From positions 310,001 to 374,000 of the forward strand of contig JAEUPQ010000017.1 of the NCBI GenBank assembly GCA_016789405.1: 64,000 bases of DNA. The letters are read 5' to 3'. Both the position numbers and the translations under genes were made by a program. Below, piece by piece: positions 48,157 through 57,566 of this stretch. Under the pieces are notes generated by a model. That model saw nothing but the letters and a program-made list of their open reading frames with translations, made no database searches and was not told the DNA's origin. The first letter of the stretch is position 1. Each line of letters begins with the position of its first letter. Source of the stretch: Lysobacteraceae bacterium. Its GTDB lineage: Bacteria > Pseudomonadota > Gammaproteobacteria > Xanthomonadales > Xanthomonadaceae.

Positions 48157-48552
48157 GTGGCCTCCCCGGTCGATGCCCTGCGCCGCCTCCCGGCGGCGCT
48201 TGTCACGCTGTTGCTGTCCCGCGTCGAGTTCGCCACCCTCGAACTGGCCGAAGCGCGCTCGCGCTTCCTGCGCTGGGTCGTGCTGGCGCTGCTCGGTGCG
48301 GTGCTGGCGATGCTTGCGCTGATCGTCGCGTCGGCCCTGCTGACCGTCGCGCTCTGGCCGCATTTCGGCTGGGGCACGCTGGTCGCGCTGGCGCTGGTGT
48401 ACACGCTGCTCGCCGCGTGGGTCTTCCGCACGCTCGCGGTCGAGCACGCCGCCGCGCCGCCGCTGCTGTCGGAGACGCTGCGCGAACTGTCGAACGATCG
48501 TGATGCCGTGTTCGCCGCCCGGACGCGGCGCGACGAAGGAGACGCTGCATGA
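48157..48552 (+). CDS. phage holin family / YqjE-like membrane protein
   Basis: A 131-residue protein starting with GTG at 48157, 11 bases after the DUF883 gene. Two transmembrane helices (WVVLALLGAVLAMLALIVA and VALALVYTLLAAWVF) form a hairpin between a short N-terminus and a charged C-terminal tail. This is the holin-superfamily III layout of YqjE; despite the name it is not a phage gene. Its stop overlaps the next ATG. Confidence 0.87.
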   Translation: MASPVDALRRLPAALVTLLLSRVEFATLELAEARSRFLRWVVLALLGAVLAMLALIVASALLTVALWPHFGWGTLVALALVYTLLAAWVFRTLAVEHAAAPPLLSETLRELSNDRDAVFAARTRRDEGDAA

Positions 48553-48920
48553 GCCGGCATCGCGACGAAGTCCAGCTGCGGCAACTGCGGATGGAAATGC
48601 TGCGCATGCGCGCGGGCGTGGAGCGCGCCGAACTGGTGTCGGCGATCCGCGATGTCCGTGGCGGTGCGGAACGCCTGCGCAGCCTGTCGAATCTCGCGGG
48701 CGGCATCGGCGCTGCGGTCACCGGCCGCAGCGGATGGATCGGCCTGGTAGCGGCGCTTGTGCGCAAGCCCTGGGCGGCCGCGTTCGCGCTGGGAGCGGTA
48801 CGCGCACTCAAGCGCAAGCCGCTGCTCGCGGCGGTGGTCGTCGCCACCGCGGCTGCGCTGGGCGTCGGCTTGTCGCGCAGGCGTGCGGAGCCCGCGCCCG
48901 AGGATTACGGCGCGGGCTGA
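48549..48920 (+). CDS. YqjK-like protein, third gene of the operon
   Basis: A 123-residue basic protein. The N-terminal half is a helix rich in Arg and Glu (QLRQLRMEMLRMRAGVERAE), followed by GGAERLRSLSNLAGG and a C-terminal hydrophobic helix LLAAVVVATAAALGVGL. It corresponds in place and plan to YqjK. It starts in the ATGA overlap with the holin-like gene, and its last 16 bases overlap the end of the convergent ELM1-family gene. Confidence 0.78.
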   Translation: MSRHRDEVQLRQLRMEMLRMRAGVERAELVSAIRDVRGGAERLRSLSNLAGGIGAAVTGRSGWIGLVAALVRKPWAAAFALGAVRALKRKPLLAAVVVATAAALGVGLSRRRAEPAPEDYGAG

Positions 48921-49885
48921 GCGCTGTCGGCGAGGCCGAGCTGCGCGCGCAGGGTCTCGGCCACGCGCGCGCACTCGCGCAGCGGCTCCGATTCGAAGTG
49001 CACCAGCGTGGCGTCCATCGCGCGGATCCGGCCGCGAGCCAGCAAGGTGTCGAGGAAAGCGCGTGGACGTCCACGCACGCGGCCCGGGTCGAACACGTAG
49101 ACCGGTACGCGGGTCGCGCAGGCTTCGGACACCATGTTGACCGAGTCGGGTGAGCAGACGATCCGGTCGGCCCACGCCAGCAGTCCGGGATACGGGTTCG
49201 GGCCGTCATCCGGCCCGCGCCAGACCACGCCGGGCGTGTCGTCGTAGCGATGGGCGAGGGCCGCCACCAGTTCGGGGTCGGTCCGTCGCGACGTGGTCAA
49301 CAACACGCTGCCGCCTTCGCGGGCGAGCACGGCCTCGAGTTTCGCAGCCATCACTTCGAACGCCATGCGATTGAATCGCGCGTGCGCGCTGGTGCCGCCA
49401 AGCAGGACCGCCGTGCGCGGCGAGGGCAGTTCGCCGAGTGCGGCGAAATCATGGCGTGCCCGTGCAAGCCATGCGTCATCGACGGGGTGCAGGCCGCCGA
49501 GCAGGGTCAGTACGTTCCCGCCACGCAGCGTGTCGTGTTCGGGCACGACCACGGCGTCCCAGTGGCGCGGATCGAGTCGCGGATCGAGGATCTGCACGGA
49601 CCGCCAGCCGCGTGTGCGCAGCAGTCGTGTCGCCAGCGCGGCCTGCCGGCCACAGCCGATGGCGATGCCGGGCGGGGCGTCGAGCAGGGCCGCGAAACCG
49701 GGCCCGAAGGCGCGTTCGGCGCCGGCCAGGCGTCTGGGGGCGAACCAGCGCCAGGGCGCCCGTGGCGACAGCACCACCGGCATGATCGGTCGGTCGCCTG
49801 CCACGGCAAGTGCGAGTGCCTCGGCCTGGCGTGCATTGCCCGCACGGTCATCGCTGATTGCACAGATTTGGATCGAATCAGTCAT
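48905..49885 (-). CDS. ELM1/GtrOC1 family protein (mitochondrial fission ELM1 domain)
   Basis: A 326-residue protein of the bacterial family named after plant ELM1. It begins [20 protein letters not shown]. Middle motifs are [16 protein letters not shown] and [12 protein letters not shown]. The C-terminal part is [20 protein letters not shown], which is glycosyltransferase-B like (nucleotide-binding loop D-S-x-x-M). Bacterial members are thought to be glycosyltransferase-fold proteins; the activity is uncertain. ATG 49885 has AAGG upstream; ATG 49897 is possible. It is divergent from the nitroreductase gene. Confidence 0.88.
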   Translation of the reverse strand: MTDSIQICAISDDRAGNARQAEALALAVAGDRPIMPVVLSPRAPWRWFAPRRLAGAERAFGPGFAALLDAPPGIAIGCGRQAALATRLLRTRGWRSVQILDPRLDPRHWDAVVVPEHDTLRGGNVLTLLGGLHPVDDAWLARARHDFAALGELPSPRTAVLLGGTSAHARFNRMAFEVMAAKLEAVLAREGGSVLLTTSRRTDPELVAALAHRYDDTPGVVWRGPDDGPNPYPGLLAWADRIVCSPDSVNMVSEACATRVPVYVFDPGRVRGRPRAFLDTLLARGRIRAMDATLVHFESEPLRECARVAETLRAQLGLADSAQPAP

Positions 49886-50000
49886 CAGTGCCTTCATTGT
49901 TCCGAATTTGACTCGATTCGTTCCCGCCATACGGCTGCGGTGGTCCGGCGTGGACTCTACACTGCCGGCCTCGATTTCATTCCGACAGGATGCACGCCCG

Positions 50001-50591
50001 ATGTTCTCGCCGCTCAACGATACCGCGCTCGACAAGTTGTTCCGGACCGCCCGCACCTACAACGCCTTCTCGGGCGAGATCGACGACGCGACCCTGCAAC
50101 GCCTCTACGACCTGGTGAAGTTCGGCCCGACCGCGGCCAATGCATGCCCGGCGCGCTTCGTGTTCGTGAAGTCTCCCGAAGCCAAGGCGAAGCTGGCCCC
50201 GGCGCTCGACGAAGGCAACCGCGAGAAGACCCTGGCCGCGCCGGTCACCGTGATCGTCGGCTACGACATGGCGTTCTACGACAAGCTGCCGGTGCTGTTC
50301 CCGCATACCGACGCCCGCTCGTGGTTCGCGGGCAAGCCCGAGGCCGCGCTGGAAACCGTCGCCCTGCGCAACGGCAGCCTGCAGGGCGCCTACCTGATCC
50401 TGGCCGCTCGCTCGCTGGGCCTGGATACCGGCCCGATGTCCGGCTTCAACAACAGGAAGGTCGATGAGGCCTTCTTCGCCGGCACAGCCATCCGCTCGAA
50501 CTTCCTCGTCAACCTCGGCAAGGGCGATGCGGGCTCGATCTTCGCCCGTTCGCCGCGCCTCGGCTTCGACGAGGCCTGCCTCATCGCGTGA
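50001..50591 (+). CDS. rutE: malonic semialdehyde reductase-like nitroreductase
   Basis: A 196-residue FMN-dependent nitroreductase-fold protein close to RutE, which reduces malonic semialdehyde to 3-hydroxypropionate in pyrimidine breakdown. [20 protein letters not shown], then [17 protein letters not shown] with the FMN-binding Ser/Thr-Ala-Asn segment, and [14 protein letters not shown] are diagnostic. [15 protein letters not shown] closes the fold. No other rut genes are nearby, so the aldehyde may come from elsewhere. An AGGA site lies 10 bases before the ATG. Confidence 0.9.
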   Translation: MFSPLNDTALDKLFRTARTYNAFSGEIDDATLQRLYDLVKFGPTAANACPARFVFVKSPEAKAKLAPALDEGNREKTLAAPVTVIVGYDMAFYDKLPVLFPHTDARSWFAGKPEAALETVALRNGSLQGAYLILAARSLGLDTGPMSGFNNRKVDEAFFAGTAIRSNFLVNLGKGDAGSIFARSPRLGFDEACLIA

Positions 50592-50691
50592 TTCCGGCAG
50601 TGATTCCACCGGGACGTCGCGCAACCGCGAGGCGACTGCTTGCCTCTCTTCCCCCAGATGCATGTCCGCACCCACCCACAGGAGTGATCCC

Positions 50692-51273
50692 ATGAAACGC
50701 CTTCTCGCCGTCGCCGCGCTTGCCCTCGCCTCCACCGTCGCCTTCGCCGCGCCGCTGACCTACAAGATCGACGCCAACCACACCGACGTCGTGGCCAGCT
50801 GGAGCCACTTCGGCTTCTCCAACCCGATCGCGCACTTCGGCCAGGTCGACGGCTTCATCACCTACGACCCCGCCAAGGTCGGTGATTCCAAGGTCGAAGT
50901 CACGATCCCGCTGGCAGGCCTGAACTCGCACGTGACGAGCTTCGACGAGCATCTGCGCAGCGACGATTTCTTCGATGCCGCGAACCATCCGAACATCACG
51001 TTCAAGAGCACCTCGGTGAAGTCCGCAGGCAAGGACAAGCTGACCGTCGTCGGCGACCTGACCATCAAGGGCATCACCAAGCCGGTGACCCTGGCGGTGA
51101 CGATCAACAAGCTCGGCGTGCAGCCGATGGCCAAGCGCGAGGCGGCCGGTTTCGCCGCCACGGCCACGATCAAGCGCAGCGATTTCGGCGTGGGCAAGTA
51201 CGCGCCGAACGTCAGCGACGACGTGACGCTGAGCATCACCACCGAAGCGATCGTGCCGAAGCCCGAAGGCTGA
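50692..51273 (+). CDS. YceI family periplasmic protein
   Basis: A 193-residue secreted lipid-binding-type protein. The signal peptide MKRLLAVAALALASTVAFA is followed by a lipocalin-like YceI barrel: TYKIDANHTDVVASWSHFGF, SHVTSFDEHLRSDDFFDAAN, FKSTSV, GDLTIKGITKPVTL and SDFGVGKYAPNVSDDVTL. YceI proteins bind polyisoprenoids and are base- or stress-induced in E. coli. CAGGAG lies before the ATG. It ends in a hairpin shared with the convergent GST gene. Confidence 0.95.
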   Translation: MKRLLAVAALALASTVAFAAPLTYKIDANHTDVVASWSHFGFSNPIAHFGQVDGFITYDPAKVGDSKVEVTIPLAGLNSHVTSFDEHLRSDDFFDAANHPNITFKSTSVKSAGKDKLTVVGDLTIKGITKPVTLAVTINKLGVQPMAKREAAGFAATATIKRSDFGVGKYAPNVSDDVTLSITTEAIVPKPEG

Positions 51274-51313
51274 AGCATCGAAACCGGGTGCCGGAGTGTT
51301 CCTGCACTGGCTT

Positions 51314-51343
51314 GCGGACGGGTCGCTTCGGCGGCCCGTTCGC
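51314..51343. terminator. hairpin between convergent yceI-like and GST genes
   Basis: A 13-bp stem with two G-U pairs (GCGGACGGGTCGC / GCGGCCCGTTCGC) and a TTCG loop. It has no T-run. Its place between two convergent stops suggests a shared terminator. Confidence 0.4.
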
Positions 51344-51346
51344 ACA

Positions 51347-52006
51347 TCAGGGGTTCGCGGCCTCCGGCGGCGGCGCGTCGAAGCGATAGGGCGTGGCCTG
51401 CGCCGATGCACGGGCGCCGAACGACGTGACGAAGGTCGTGAGCCGTGGCATCCCGGACAGATCGATCGGATTGCGGAACGGCAGGTGTTCGAGCAGGCAG
51501 AACAACATCAGGTCCAGCAGTGCGATCCGGTCGTGCGGCAACTGTGCGTGGATCTCGTCCAGATGCGTGTCCAGCCATCCCAGGCAGTTGATCAGGCTCT
51601 CCCGGCGCTTGCGCGACGTGGCGTCCGGCGGACGCTTCGACACGACCTCGTGGAACACCACCTCCACCTGCGCCGACATCGCGTGCGCCACGATCTCGTG
51701 GGCGTTCATCAGCAGGCTGCCGTGGGCATTTTCGGGCCAGTAGACCCGTTCCTCGCCGCCAACGGCCAGCCGGGCCAGCTGCCGGCATGCGTTCTGGCTG
51801 CCCCAGACCATCTCGTCGCCCACGCGCAGCGACGGCAACTTGAGCGCGGGATTGCCTGCATAGGTGCCGGGATCGGTGCTCATCAGGTCGAAGATCGGCG
51901 CCAGTGGTACTTCGACACCCAGTTCCAGGGCGAGCATCCGCGCCACCCGGGTGTAGTGCGAGCTCTGGCGGCCGATGATCTCGACGTGGGGCAGGGGGGC
52001 GGACAT
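51347..52006 (-). CDS. glutathione S-transferase family protein
   Basis: A 219-residue GST-fold protein. The thioredoxin-like N-domain is HVEIIGRQSSHYTRVARMLA, with YAGNPALKLPSLRVGDEMVW providing the cis-Pro and the following Ser contact. The C-domain is helical (SLINCLGWLDTHLDEIHA, LLDLMLFCLLEHLPFR). The start at 52006 fits the fold; an upstream in-frame ATG at 52042 adds only a poor leader. The substrate is unknown. Confidence 0.85.
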   Translation of the reverse strand: MSAPLPHVEIIGRQSSHYTRVARMLALELGVEVPLAPIFDLMSTDPGTYAGNPALKLPSLRVGDEMVWGSQNACRQLARLAVGGEERVYWPENAHGSLLMNAHEIVAHAMSAQVEVVFHEVVSKRPPDATSRKRRESLINCLGWLDTHLDEIHAQLPHDRIALLDLMLFCLLEHLPFRNPIDLSGMPRLTTFVTSFGARASAQATPYRFDAPPPEAANP

Positions 52007-52109
52007 GGGCGGATTCCGGCTCGGGAGGGATGCCGCGATCATGCCGCCAACGCGGACAGCCCGTGATGCCCTGGGCTAAAATGTGTGTTCCGCGCAGGAC
52101 ACCCATGCC

Positions 52110-52316
52110 ATGACCGCACAGCCCAGCACCGCCCACGCAACGCCCGGCCACGACACCAGCCGCCACGAAGTGCGCCGCGCCGACCTGCCGCTGAGCTGCC
52201 CGACCCCGGACATGGCACTGTGGAATTCGCATCCGCGCGTCTACCTGGCGATCGAAGCCGAAGGCGGCGAATCCACCTGCCCGTACTGCGGTGCGCAGTA
52301 CGTCCTGATCGACTGA
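52110..52316 (+). CDS. CHCC-type zinc-finger domain protein
   Basis: A 68-residue protein whose C-terminal half is a zf-CHCC zinc site: Cys and His in PLSCPTPDMALWNSHPRVYL, then the pair CPYCGAQYVL. The same fold occurs in the NDUFS6 complex I subunit. It lies just upstream of the LPS glycosyltransferase gene on the same strand, 19 bases away. Its role in bacteria is not clear. Confidence 0.88.
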   Translation: MTAQPSTAHATPGHDTSRHEVRRADLPLSCPTPDMALWNSHPRVYLAIEAEGGESTCPYCGAQYVLID

Positions 52317-52335
52317 TCCACGCCAGGCGGCCGCC

Positions 52336-53508
52336 GTGACTGGCGCCGAACCGCATATCGACGACACACCGCGCCGCCTGACCGTGGTGCAACTGCTTCC
52401 GGCCCTGCAGTCCGGCGGCGTCGAACGATCCACCCTCGAGATTGCCGAGGCACTGGTCCGGGCGGGGCATCGCGCCGTCGTTGTCTCGGCTGGAGGTCGG
52501 CTGGTGCCGCAGCTCGAAGCCTCGGGCGCCGAGCACGTCCCGCTCGACATTGGCCGAAAATCCCCGCTGACGTTCCTGCAGGTGCGTCGCCTGCGTGCGC
52601 TGTTCGCCGCATGCGGCGCCGACATCGTCCACGCCCGCTCGCGCCTGCCGGCCTGGGTCGGCCAACTTGCATTGCGCGGCATGCCGGCGACGTCCCGCCC
52701 GCGCTTCGTCACGACGGTGCATGGCCTGAATTCGCCTTCGCGCTACAGCGCGATCATGACCCGCGGCGAACGCGTGATCTGCGTGTCCGACACCGTGCGC
52801 GAGTACGTGCTGCGCCACTATCCCGTGACCGATCCCGCGAAGCTGCGGACGATCCCGCGTGGCATCGACCCGATGTCTTTCCCGCCCGCGTCGTGGCCCG
52901 ATCGCGCCGCGCGTGCGCGCGTGGTCGCGATGCATCCCGCGCTGGCCGGTGACGGTCCGCTGCTCCTGCTGCCCGGTCGCGGCACGCGGCTGAAAGGGCA
53001 TGTCGATGCCTTGCGACTGCTGGCGGCGCTGCGGGCCGATGGCGTCGATGCCCGGCTGTGGATGCCCGGCGCACGCGAGCCCGGGCGGGAGGACTACGTC
53101 GCCGAACTCGAACGTGAAGCGGCTTCGCAGGACCTGGGCGCAGCGCTGGCGATCACGCCGCCGATCGCGGCCATCGCCGAGGCCTATGCCGCGAGCGACC
53201 TCGTGCTCCAACTCTCGCGCAAACCCGAAGCCTTTGGCCGCACCGTGATCGAAGCGCTGTCGGTCGGGCGACCGGTCGCGGGCTGGGCGCATGGTGGCGT
53301 GGGCGAGCTGCTGCGCGAATTGCTTCCGGCCGGCGCTGTGTCGCCGTTCGACATGAACGCGCTCCTTCTCGCAGTGCGCGAACTGCTGCCGAAGACCGGA
53401 AGCGTCGAAGCCATTTCCGCTACGATGCCGGCGCGGTTGCAGCGGTACTCGCTCCACGCCATGCAGGCCGCCACGCTCGCCACCTATCAGGAACTGATCG
53501 CGGAATGA
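52336..53508 (+). CDS. GT4-family glycosyltransferase
   Basis: A 390-residue GT-B glycosyltransferase. The N-terminal domain has LLPALQSGGVERSTLEIAEA, the acceptor-side Gly-Gly-Val-Glu motif. The C-terminal donor domain has LLLLPGRGTRLKGH and the E-x7-E region KPEAFGRTVIEALSVGRPV. It starts with GTG and its stop overlaps the O-antigen ligase start by ATGA. With the neighbouring LPS genes it probably adds a sugar to the lipopolysaccharide core or O-chain. Confidence 0.92.
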   Translation: MTGAEPHIDDTPRRLTVVQLLPALQSGGVERSTLEIAEALVRAGHRAVVVSAGGRLVPQLEASGAEHVPLDIGRKSPLTFLQVRRLRALFAACGADIVHARSRLPAWVGQLALRGMPATSRPRFVTTVHGLNSPSRYSAIMTRGERVICVSDTVREYVLRHYPVTDPAKLRTIPRGIDPMSFPPASWPDRAARARVVAMHPALAGDGPLLLLPGRGTRLKGHVDALRLLAALRADGVDARLWMPGAREPGREDYVAELEREAASQDLGAALAITPPIAAIAEAYAASDLVLQLSRKPEAFGRTVIEALSVGRPVAGWAHGGVGELLRELLPAGAVSPFDMNALLLAVRELLPKTGSVEAISATMPARLQRYSLHAMQAATLATYQELIAE

Positions 53509-54860
53509 TGCCAGACGCCGCTGCCGACACCGCACGCATCCCGCCCGGATGGCGCTGGGCGCCGCTGTGGGTGCTGGCATTCGTCGCGCTGTGGCCGGCA
53601 CCGGGCGTGGCCGAAGGTGTCCTGGCGCTGGGTGCGCTGGTCGCGATCGGGCGCCTGATGTACGTACGTTTCCGCGGCGGTGGCGCCTTGCTGAGTGCGC
53701 AGGCCTGGGCGCTGACCAGCGTGCTGTTCTTCGCCTACTGGACACCGGAGCTGATCGGTGCGATCGATGCGGTCGACCGTGCGCGTGCGTTCCGCGAAGT
53801 CGCCGTCGATCTGCGCTACCTGCCATTCCTGTGGCTGGCCGCCGCGGCGGTGGCCGATCCGCGTGGGCGACGCATCACGTTCGGCGGACTGGCGGTGATC
53901 GTCGGCGTGTGGACGCTCGATGCCCTGGTGCAGGCGATCAGCGGCACCAGTCCGATGTTCGCGACGATGGATGCGGCGAACCTCGCGCTGCGCGGCGATC
54001 CGCTGTGCGACGCCAACGATTACCTGCTGCTCGATCGCCTCGGCGGCGTGCTGGGCCCGTGCAACCTCAAGCTCGGTGTCGTGCTCGCCAGCCTGTCGCC
54101 GTTCCTGCTGGTCGCAGCAGGCCAGCGTTTCGGTCGTTTCGGCTGGCTGGCGTCGGCGGCGCTCGTCGGCGTGATCGTGCTGCTCGCGGGTTCGCGCGCC
54201 TCGTGGATCACCTACGGCCTGGTGCTGCTGCTCTCGGGCTGGCACCTGCTCGGCTGGAAGCGGCTGCTCGGCGTGTTCGCATTCGGCGCATTGCTGCTTG
54301 CGCTGCTGGCCGTGGTGTCGCCGCAGGTGCGCGAGCGCGTCGAACGCACGACGCACATGGTTTCGGCAAGTTCCGCGGGGGTCGACGATGCCCTGTCCGG
54401 GCGCGGACGGATCTGGTCCGCGGCCTGGTGCATCATCCAGTCGCATCCGATCAACGGCGTCGGTCCGCGCGGGTTCCGCGAGGCCTTCCCGGCGTGCGAC
54501 CCGCAGCCCGAGCGCATCGCGGAATGGGGGCTGGGGCCGGCGCACCATGCGCACCAGATCGTCCTCGAAATCCTCAGTGAAACCGGCGCGATCGGACTGC
54601 TGCTGTGGCTTGCGGGCGTGGCGATGGCGCGTCGTGCGTGGCGCTACGCGGATACCAGCGCGCGTGAAGCCGCCTGGCCTGCGATGCTGGCGCTGGCGGT
54701 GACCGTCTTCCCGATCAATACGCACCTGGCGTTCTATTCGACCTTCTGGGGTGGCGTGACCCTGATGCTGGTGGCGCTGTACGCAGGCAGCCTGCTTGGA
54801 CGCGAAGCCAACGCGCACGTACCCGCGGGCAGCACGCCCGCCGAAGCGACTCAGTCGTAG
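53505..54860 (+). CDS. O-antigen ligase family protein
   Basis: A 451-residue inner-membrane protein with about twelve helices and the WaaL-type periplasmic loop. Diagnostic parts are LLAGSRASWITYGLVLL, then SGRGRIWSAAW with HPINGVGPRGFRE, and the essential His region GPAHHAHQIVLEILSETGAI. It would join O-polysaccharide to lipid A-core, or act as a polymerase of the same superfamily. Its end overlaps the convergent LpxL-type gene by 10 bases. Confidence 0.9.
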   Translation: MMPDAAADTARIPPGWRWAPLWVLAFVALWPAPGVAEGVLALGALVAIGRLMYVRFRGGGALLSAQAWALTSVLFFAYWTPELIGAIDAVDRARAFREVAVDLRYLPFLWLAAAAVADPRGRRITFGGLAVIVGVWTLDALVQAISGTSPMFATMDAANLALRGDPLCDANDYLLLDRLGGVLGPCNLKLGVVLASLSPFLLVAAGQRFGRFGWLASAALVGVIVLLAGSRASWITYGLVLLLSGWHLLGWKRLLGVFAFGALLLALLAVVSPQVRERVERTTHMVSASSAGVDDALSGRGRIWSAAWCIIQSHPINGVGPRGFREAFPACDPQPERIAEWGLGPAHHAHQIVLEILSETGAIGLLLWLAGVAMARRAWRYADTSAREAAWPAMLALAVTVFPINTHLAFYSTFWGGVTLMLVALYAGSLLGREANAHVPAGSTPAEATQS

Positions 54861-55762
54861 ACCGGGACGCCGTCCGGCCGGCGCTTGAAGCGCCGGTGAA
54901 TCCACAGGTACTGGTCCGGCGCCTCGCGCGCCATCGTTTCGATCGCGGCGATCACCCGCGCGGTGTCCGCCTCGGCATCCTCGGACGGGAACTGCTCGAA
55001 CGCAGGCCAGAAGCGCAGGGTGATGCCGCCATCTTCGCGCCTGAAGTGCTGGAACATCACCACGGCCGCGCCTGACAGGCGCGCAAGCTGGTGCGTGGAG
55101 CTGAGGCTCTTCGCCGGCTGGCCGAAGAACGGCACGAACACGCTTTCGCCCCGGCTCGGGTCCTGGTCGGGCGCGTACCAGAGCAGCCCGCCCTTGCGCA
55201 GGTGCTTCACTGCGCCGCGCACGTCCTGCTTGGTGAACATCCCGGCGGCATAACGAGACCTCCCGCGAAGCACTGCCCATTCCATTGCTGGCTGCGGATA
55301 GGGCCGGTACATGCCGGACAGCGGCACGGTGTCGCAGGCGAGGCGCGCGCAGATCTCCAGCGTCGTGAAGTGGCCGGAGACGACGATGACGCCCTTGCCG
55401 CGGGCATGCGCGTCGCGAATGTGGTCCGCACCCTCGACGACCAGCCCGTCGCGCTGCGGCTGCACCGAGCCCCACCAGGCGCGGCCGAATTCGAAGATCG
55501 CCAGGCCCAGGGCGGCGAAGTGCCGGTGCAGCAGGTCCTTGCGCCCGGACGCATCCAGCTCCGGGAAACACAGTTCGAGGTTGCGTGCAGCGATGCGACG
55601 ACGCTCGCGCATCACCGTCCGCAGCACGACGCCGAGCGCGCGACCCAGCGGCTGCTGCAGCGCCCATGGCAGGCGTGCGAGCAGCGCCATCGCGCCGATG
55701 CCCAGCCAGGTCGGCCAATGGCGCGGCGAGCGGGGCGGCGGGGCGTCGAAAGTGAACGGCAT
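54851..55762 (-). CDS. lipid A lauroyl acyltransferase (LpxL/HtrB family)
   Basis: A 303-residue membrane-bound acyltransferase that adds a secondary acyl chain to Kdo2-lipid IVA. After an N-terminal hydrophobic segment (WLGIGAMALLARLPWAL), NLELCFPELDASGRKDLLHR follows. The catalytic H-x4-E motif is in VVSGHFTTLEICARLA (His131, Glu136). YAPDQDPSRGESVFVPFFGQ and IETMAREAPDQYLWIHRRFK are typical of the family. The ATG at 55762 is used. It is divergent from the Kdo transferase gene, which acts just before it in the pathway. Confidence 0.94.
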   Translation of the reverse strand: MPFTFDAPPPRSPRHWPTWLGIGAMALLARLPWALQQPLGRALGVVLRTVMRERRRIAARNLELCFPELDASGRKDLLHRHFAALGLAIFEFGRAWWGSVQPQRDGLVVEGADHIRDAHARGKGVIVVSGHFTTLEICARLACDTVPLSGMYRPYPQPAMEWAVLRGRSRYAAGMFTKQDVRGAVKHLRKGGLLWYAPDQDPSRGESVFVPFFGQPAKSLSSTHQLARLSGAAVVMFQHFRREDGGITLRFWPAFEQFPSEDAEADTARVIAAIETMAREAPDQYLWIHRRFKRRPDGVPVYD

Positions 55763-55863
55763 GGCGGCATTGTACGGGCTACCTGCATGCCGGCCGCGGG
55801 CAACTGGCGTTTCGTGCCACACCCGGCACGCGCGGGTCGCGGTCGCCCGATTATCATGTGCCG

Positions 55864-57168
55864 ATGCGGGCCGCATTCCTCGATCGCTTGAGCGAGCACC
55901 TCCTGCGCGGCCTGTACTCGGCTGCGCTGTACCTGTTGCTGCCGGTCACGATCTATCACCTCGTGTGGCGTGGCTTTCGCCAGCGCGCCTACCTGCTGCG
56001 CTGGCACGAGCGTTACGCGCGCTACGGCGAAAGCGTGCAGGCGTCGGACGGCTGCCTGTGGGTCCACGCCGTGTCGGTCGGTGAAGTGAATGCCGCCGCG
56101 CCCCTGATCAATGCGCTTCTGCGCGACCATCCCGACCGCCGGGTGCTGGTGACCACGATCACGCCGACGGGCTCGGAGCGCGTCACCGCGCTCTGGCGAG
56201 GGCGGGTGTCTCACGTGTACCTCCCATACGACCTCACCGGTGCGGTGCACCGTTTCCTGCGCCACTTCCGTCCCAGCGTCGGGCTGATCGTCGAAACCGA
56301 GCTGTGGCCGAACCTGCTGTTCGCCTGCCGCGATCTGGGCATACCGACGTTCCTGGTCAATGCGCGCCTGTCGGAGCGCTCGCTGCGCGGGTATCGCGTC
56401 CTTCGGCCGTTGGTTGGCCGAGCGCTGCGCACGATGCGTCGCGTTGCCGCGCAGTCGGAGGCCGATGCCGATCGCTTCGTGCGCCTTGGAGCGCGTGCCG
56501 ACCAGGTCGAGGTCTGCGGCAACCTGAAGTTCGACCTGCGCATCGATCCCGATGTCGATCGGTTCGCTGCGGAATTCCGTCGACGTGTCACGGGGCGGCC
56601 GGTCTGGATCGCCGCCAGCACGCATCTCGACGAGGAGGCTGCGGTGCTCGGCATCGACCGTCACCTGCGCCAGCGCTGGCCGGACCTGCTGATGCTCTGG
56701 GCGCCGCGGCATCCCGAGCGTTTCCGTGGCGCCACCCAGCAAGCGATCGATGCCGGCCTGCGCGTGGCCACGCGCACGCTCACCCTGCTGCCCGACGCCG
56801 ACGACCAGGTGTTCGTGATCGACACCCTGGGCGAACTGGTGCTGTTCTACGCTTGCGCCGACGTGGCCTTCGTCGGCGGCAGCCTGCAGCCGGTCGGCGG
56901 GCACAATCTGCTCGAACCCGCTGCGGTCGGCACGGCGGTCGTCACAGGCCCGCACCTGCACAACTTCGCAGACATCGCGGCACAGATGCGCGAAGCGGGC
57001 GCCGTGCGGGTCGAGCAGGACGCCAGCGGCGTGGCCGAGGTGCTGGAAACCCTCATCGCAGACCGTGAGTCGCGCGAAGCGATGGTGGGCAATGCGCGCG
57101 CGCTGGTCGAGCAGGGACGCGGTGCACTGCAGCGCACGCTGCGCGCTACCGGGCTCGCGCTTCGCTGA
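55864..57168 (+). CDS. waaA: 3-deoxy-D-manno-octulosonic acid transferase
   Basis: Kdo transferase of 434 residues that adds Kdo to lipid IVA. A membrane anchor (LLRGLYSAALYLLLPVTIYH) is followed by the GT-B fold: CLWVHAVSVGEVNAAAPLIN with the catalytic Glu, TTITPTGSERV, VETELWPNLLFACRD, then VAFVGGSLQPVGGHNLLEPA for the donor site. I chose ATG 55864; a GTG two codons upstream and a frame-shifted ATG at 55856 are less likely. It lies beside the LpxL-type gene and near the ligase. Confidence 0.96.
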   Translation: MRAAFLDRLSEHLLRGLYSAALYLLLPVTIYHLVWRGFRQRAYLLRWHERYARYGESVQASDGCLWVHAVSVGEVNAAAPLINALLRDHPDRRVLVTTITPTGSERVTALWRGRVSHVYLPYDLTGAVHRFLRHFRPSVGLIVETELWPNLLFACRDLGIPTFLVNARLSERSLRGYRVLRPLVGRALRTMRRVAAQSEADADRFVRLGARADQVEVCGNLKFDLRIDPDVDRFAAEFRRRVTGRPVWIAASTHLDEEAAVLGIDRHLRQRWPDLLMLWAPRHPERFRGATQQAIDAGLRVATRTLTLLPDADDQVFVIDTLGELVLFYACADVAFVGGSLQPVGGHNLLEPAAVGTAVVTGPHLHNFADIAAQMREAGAVRVEQDASGVAEVLETLIADRESREAMVGNARALVEQGRGALQRTLRATGLALR

Positions 57169-57566
57169 GTCTGGATCGTGGTGTCCCCGGGACGCCTTTC
57201 TGCCGCTGCGGTCCCTGGGCCGAGCCCGCGCCGATTTTTTTGAGACGGCAATTCGCCTTCATGTGGCGCGTGCATCGCGATCCGGAAGGCGGCTGCGCGC
57301 GATAGCGCGATGCGCGTCGCAAAGTCGATTGCGAACGATGGTCGATCGCATGCGAAGCGTATTCGTTGCAGCCTATGTCGCAGGCGTTTTCGATCCAAAC
57401 GATTGCGTGCGCCGCCTTGTCGAAGTTGATTCCGGTCATTTTTCCGCCCGAGCGGACTGCCTAGCATCGTCCCTGCGATGCGAAAGGCATCGTGCGTTCG
57501 CCGCTCGTGGGCCTCGACGACGCTCCCCCACATCAGGCCCATCGAAGCATGCAATGGAGAAGTACG
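57169..57566. other. 398-base stretch without a supported gene
   Basis: This lies between waaA and a small secreted protein gene. It is less GC-rich than its surroundings and begins with a T7 run (57235-57241) that may mark the end of the waaA transcript after a weak GGGC/GCCC stem. The rest probably holds the promoter of the next gene. I see no RNA gene or long palindrome. Confidence 0.45.

Noticed and set aside
48157..48552. Prophage remnant suggested by the holin-family protein
   Set aside because: The three-gene order matches yqjD-yqjE-yqjK, a chromosomal envelope operon; no other phage gene is present.
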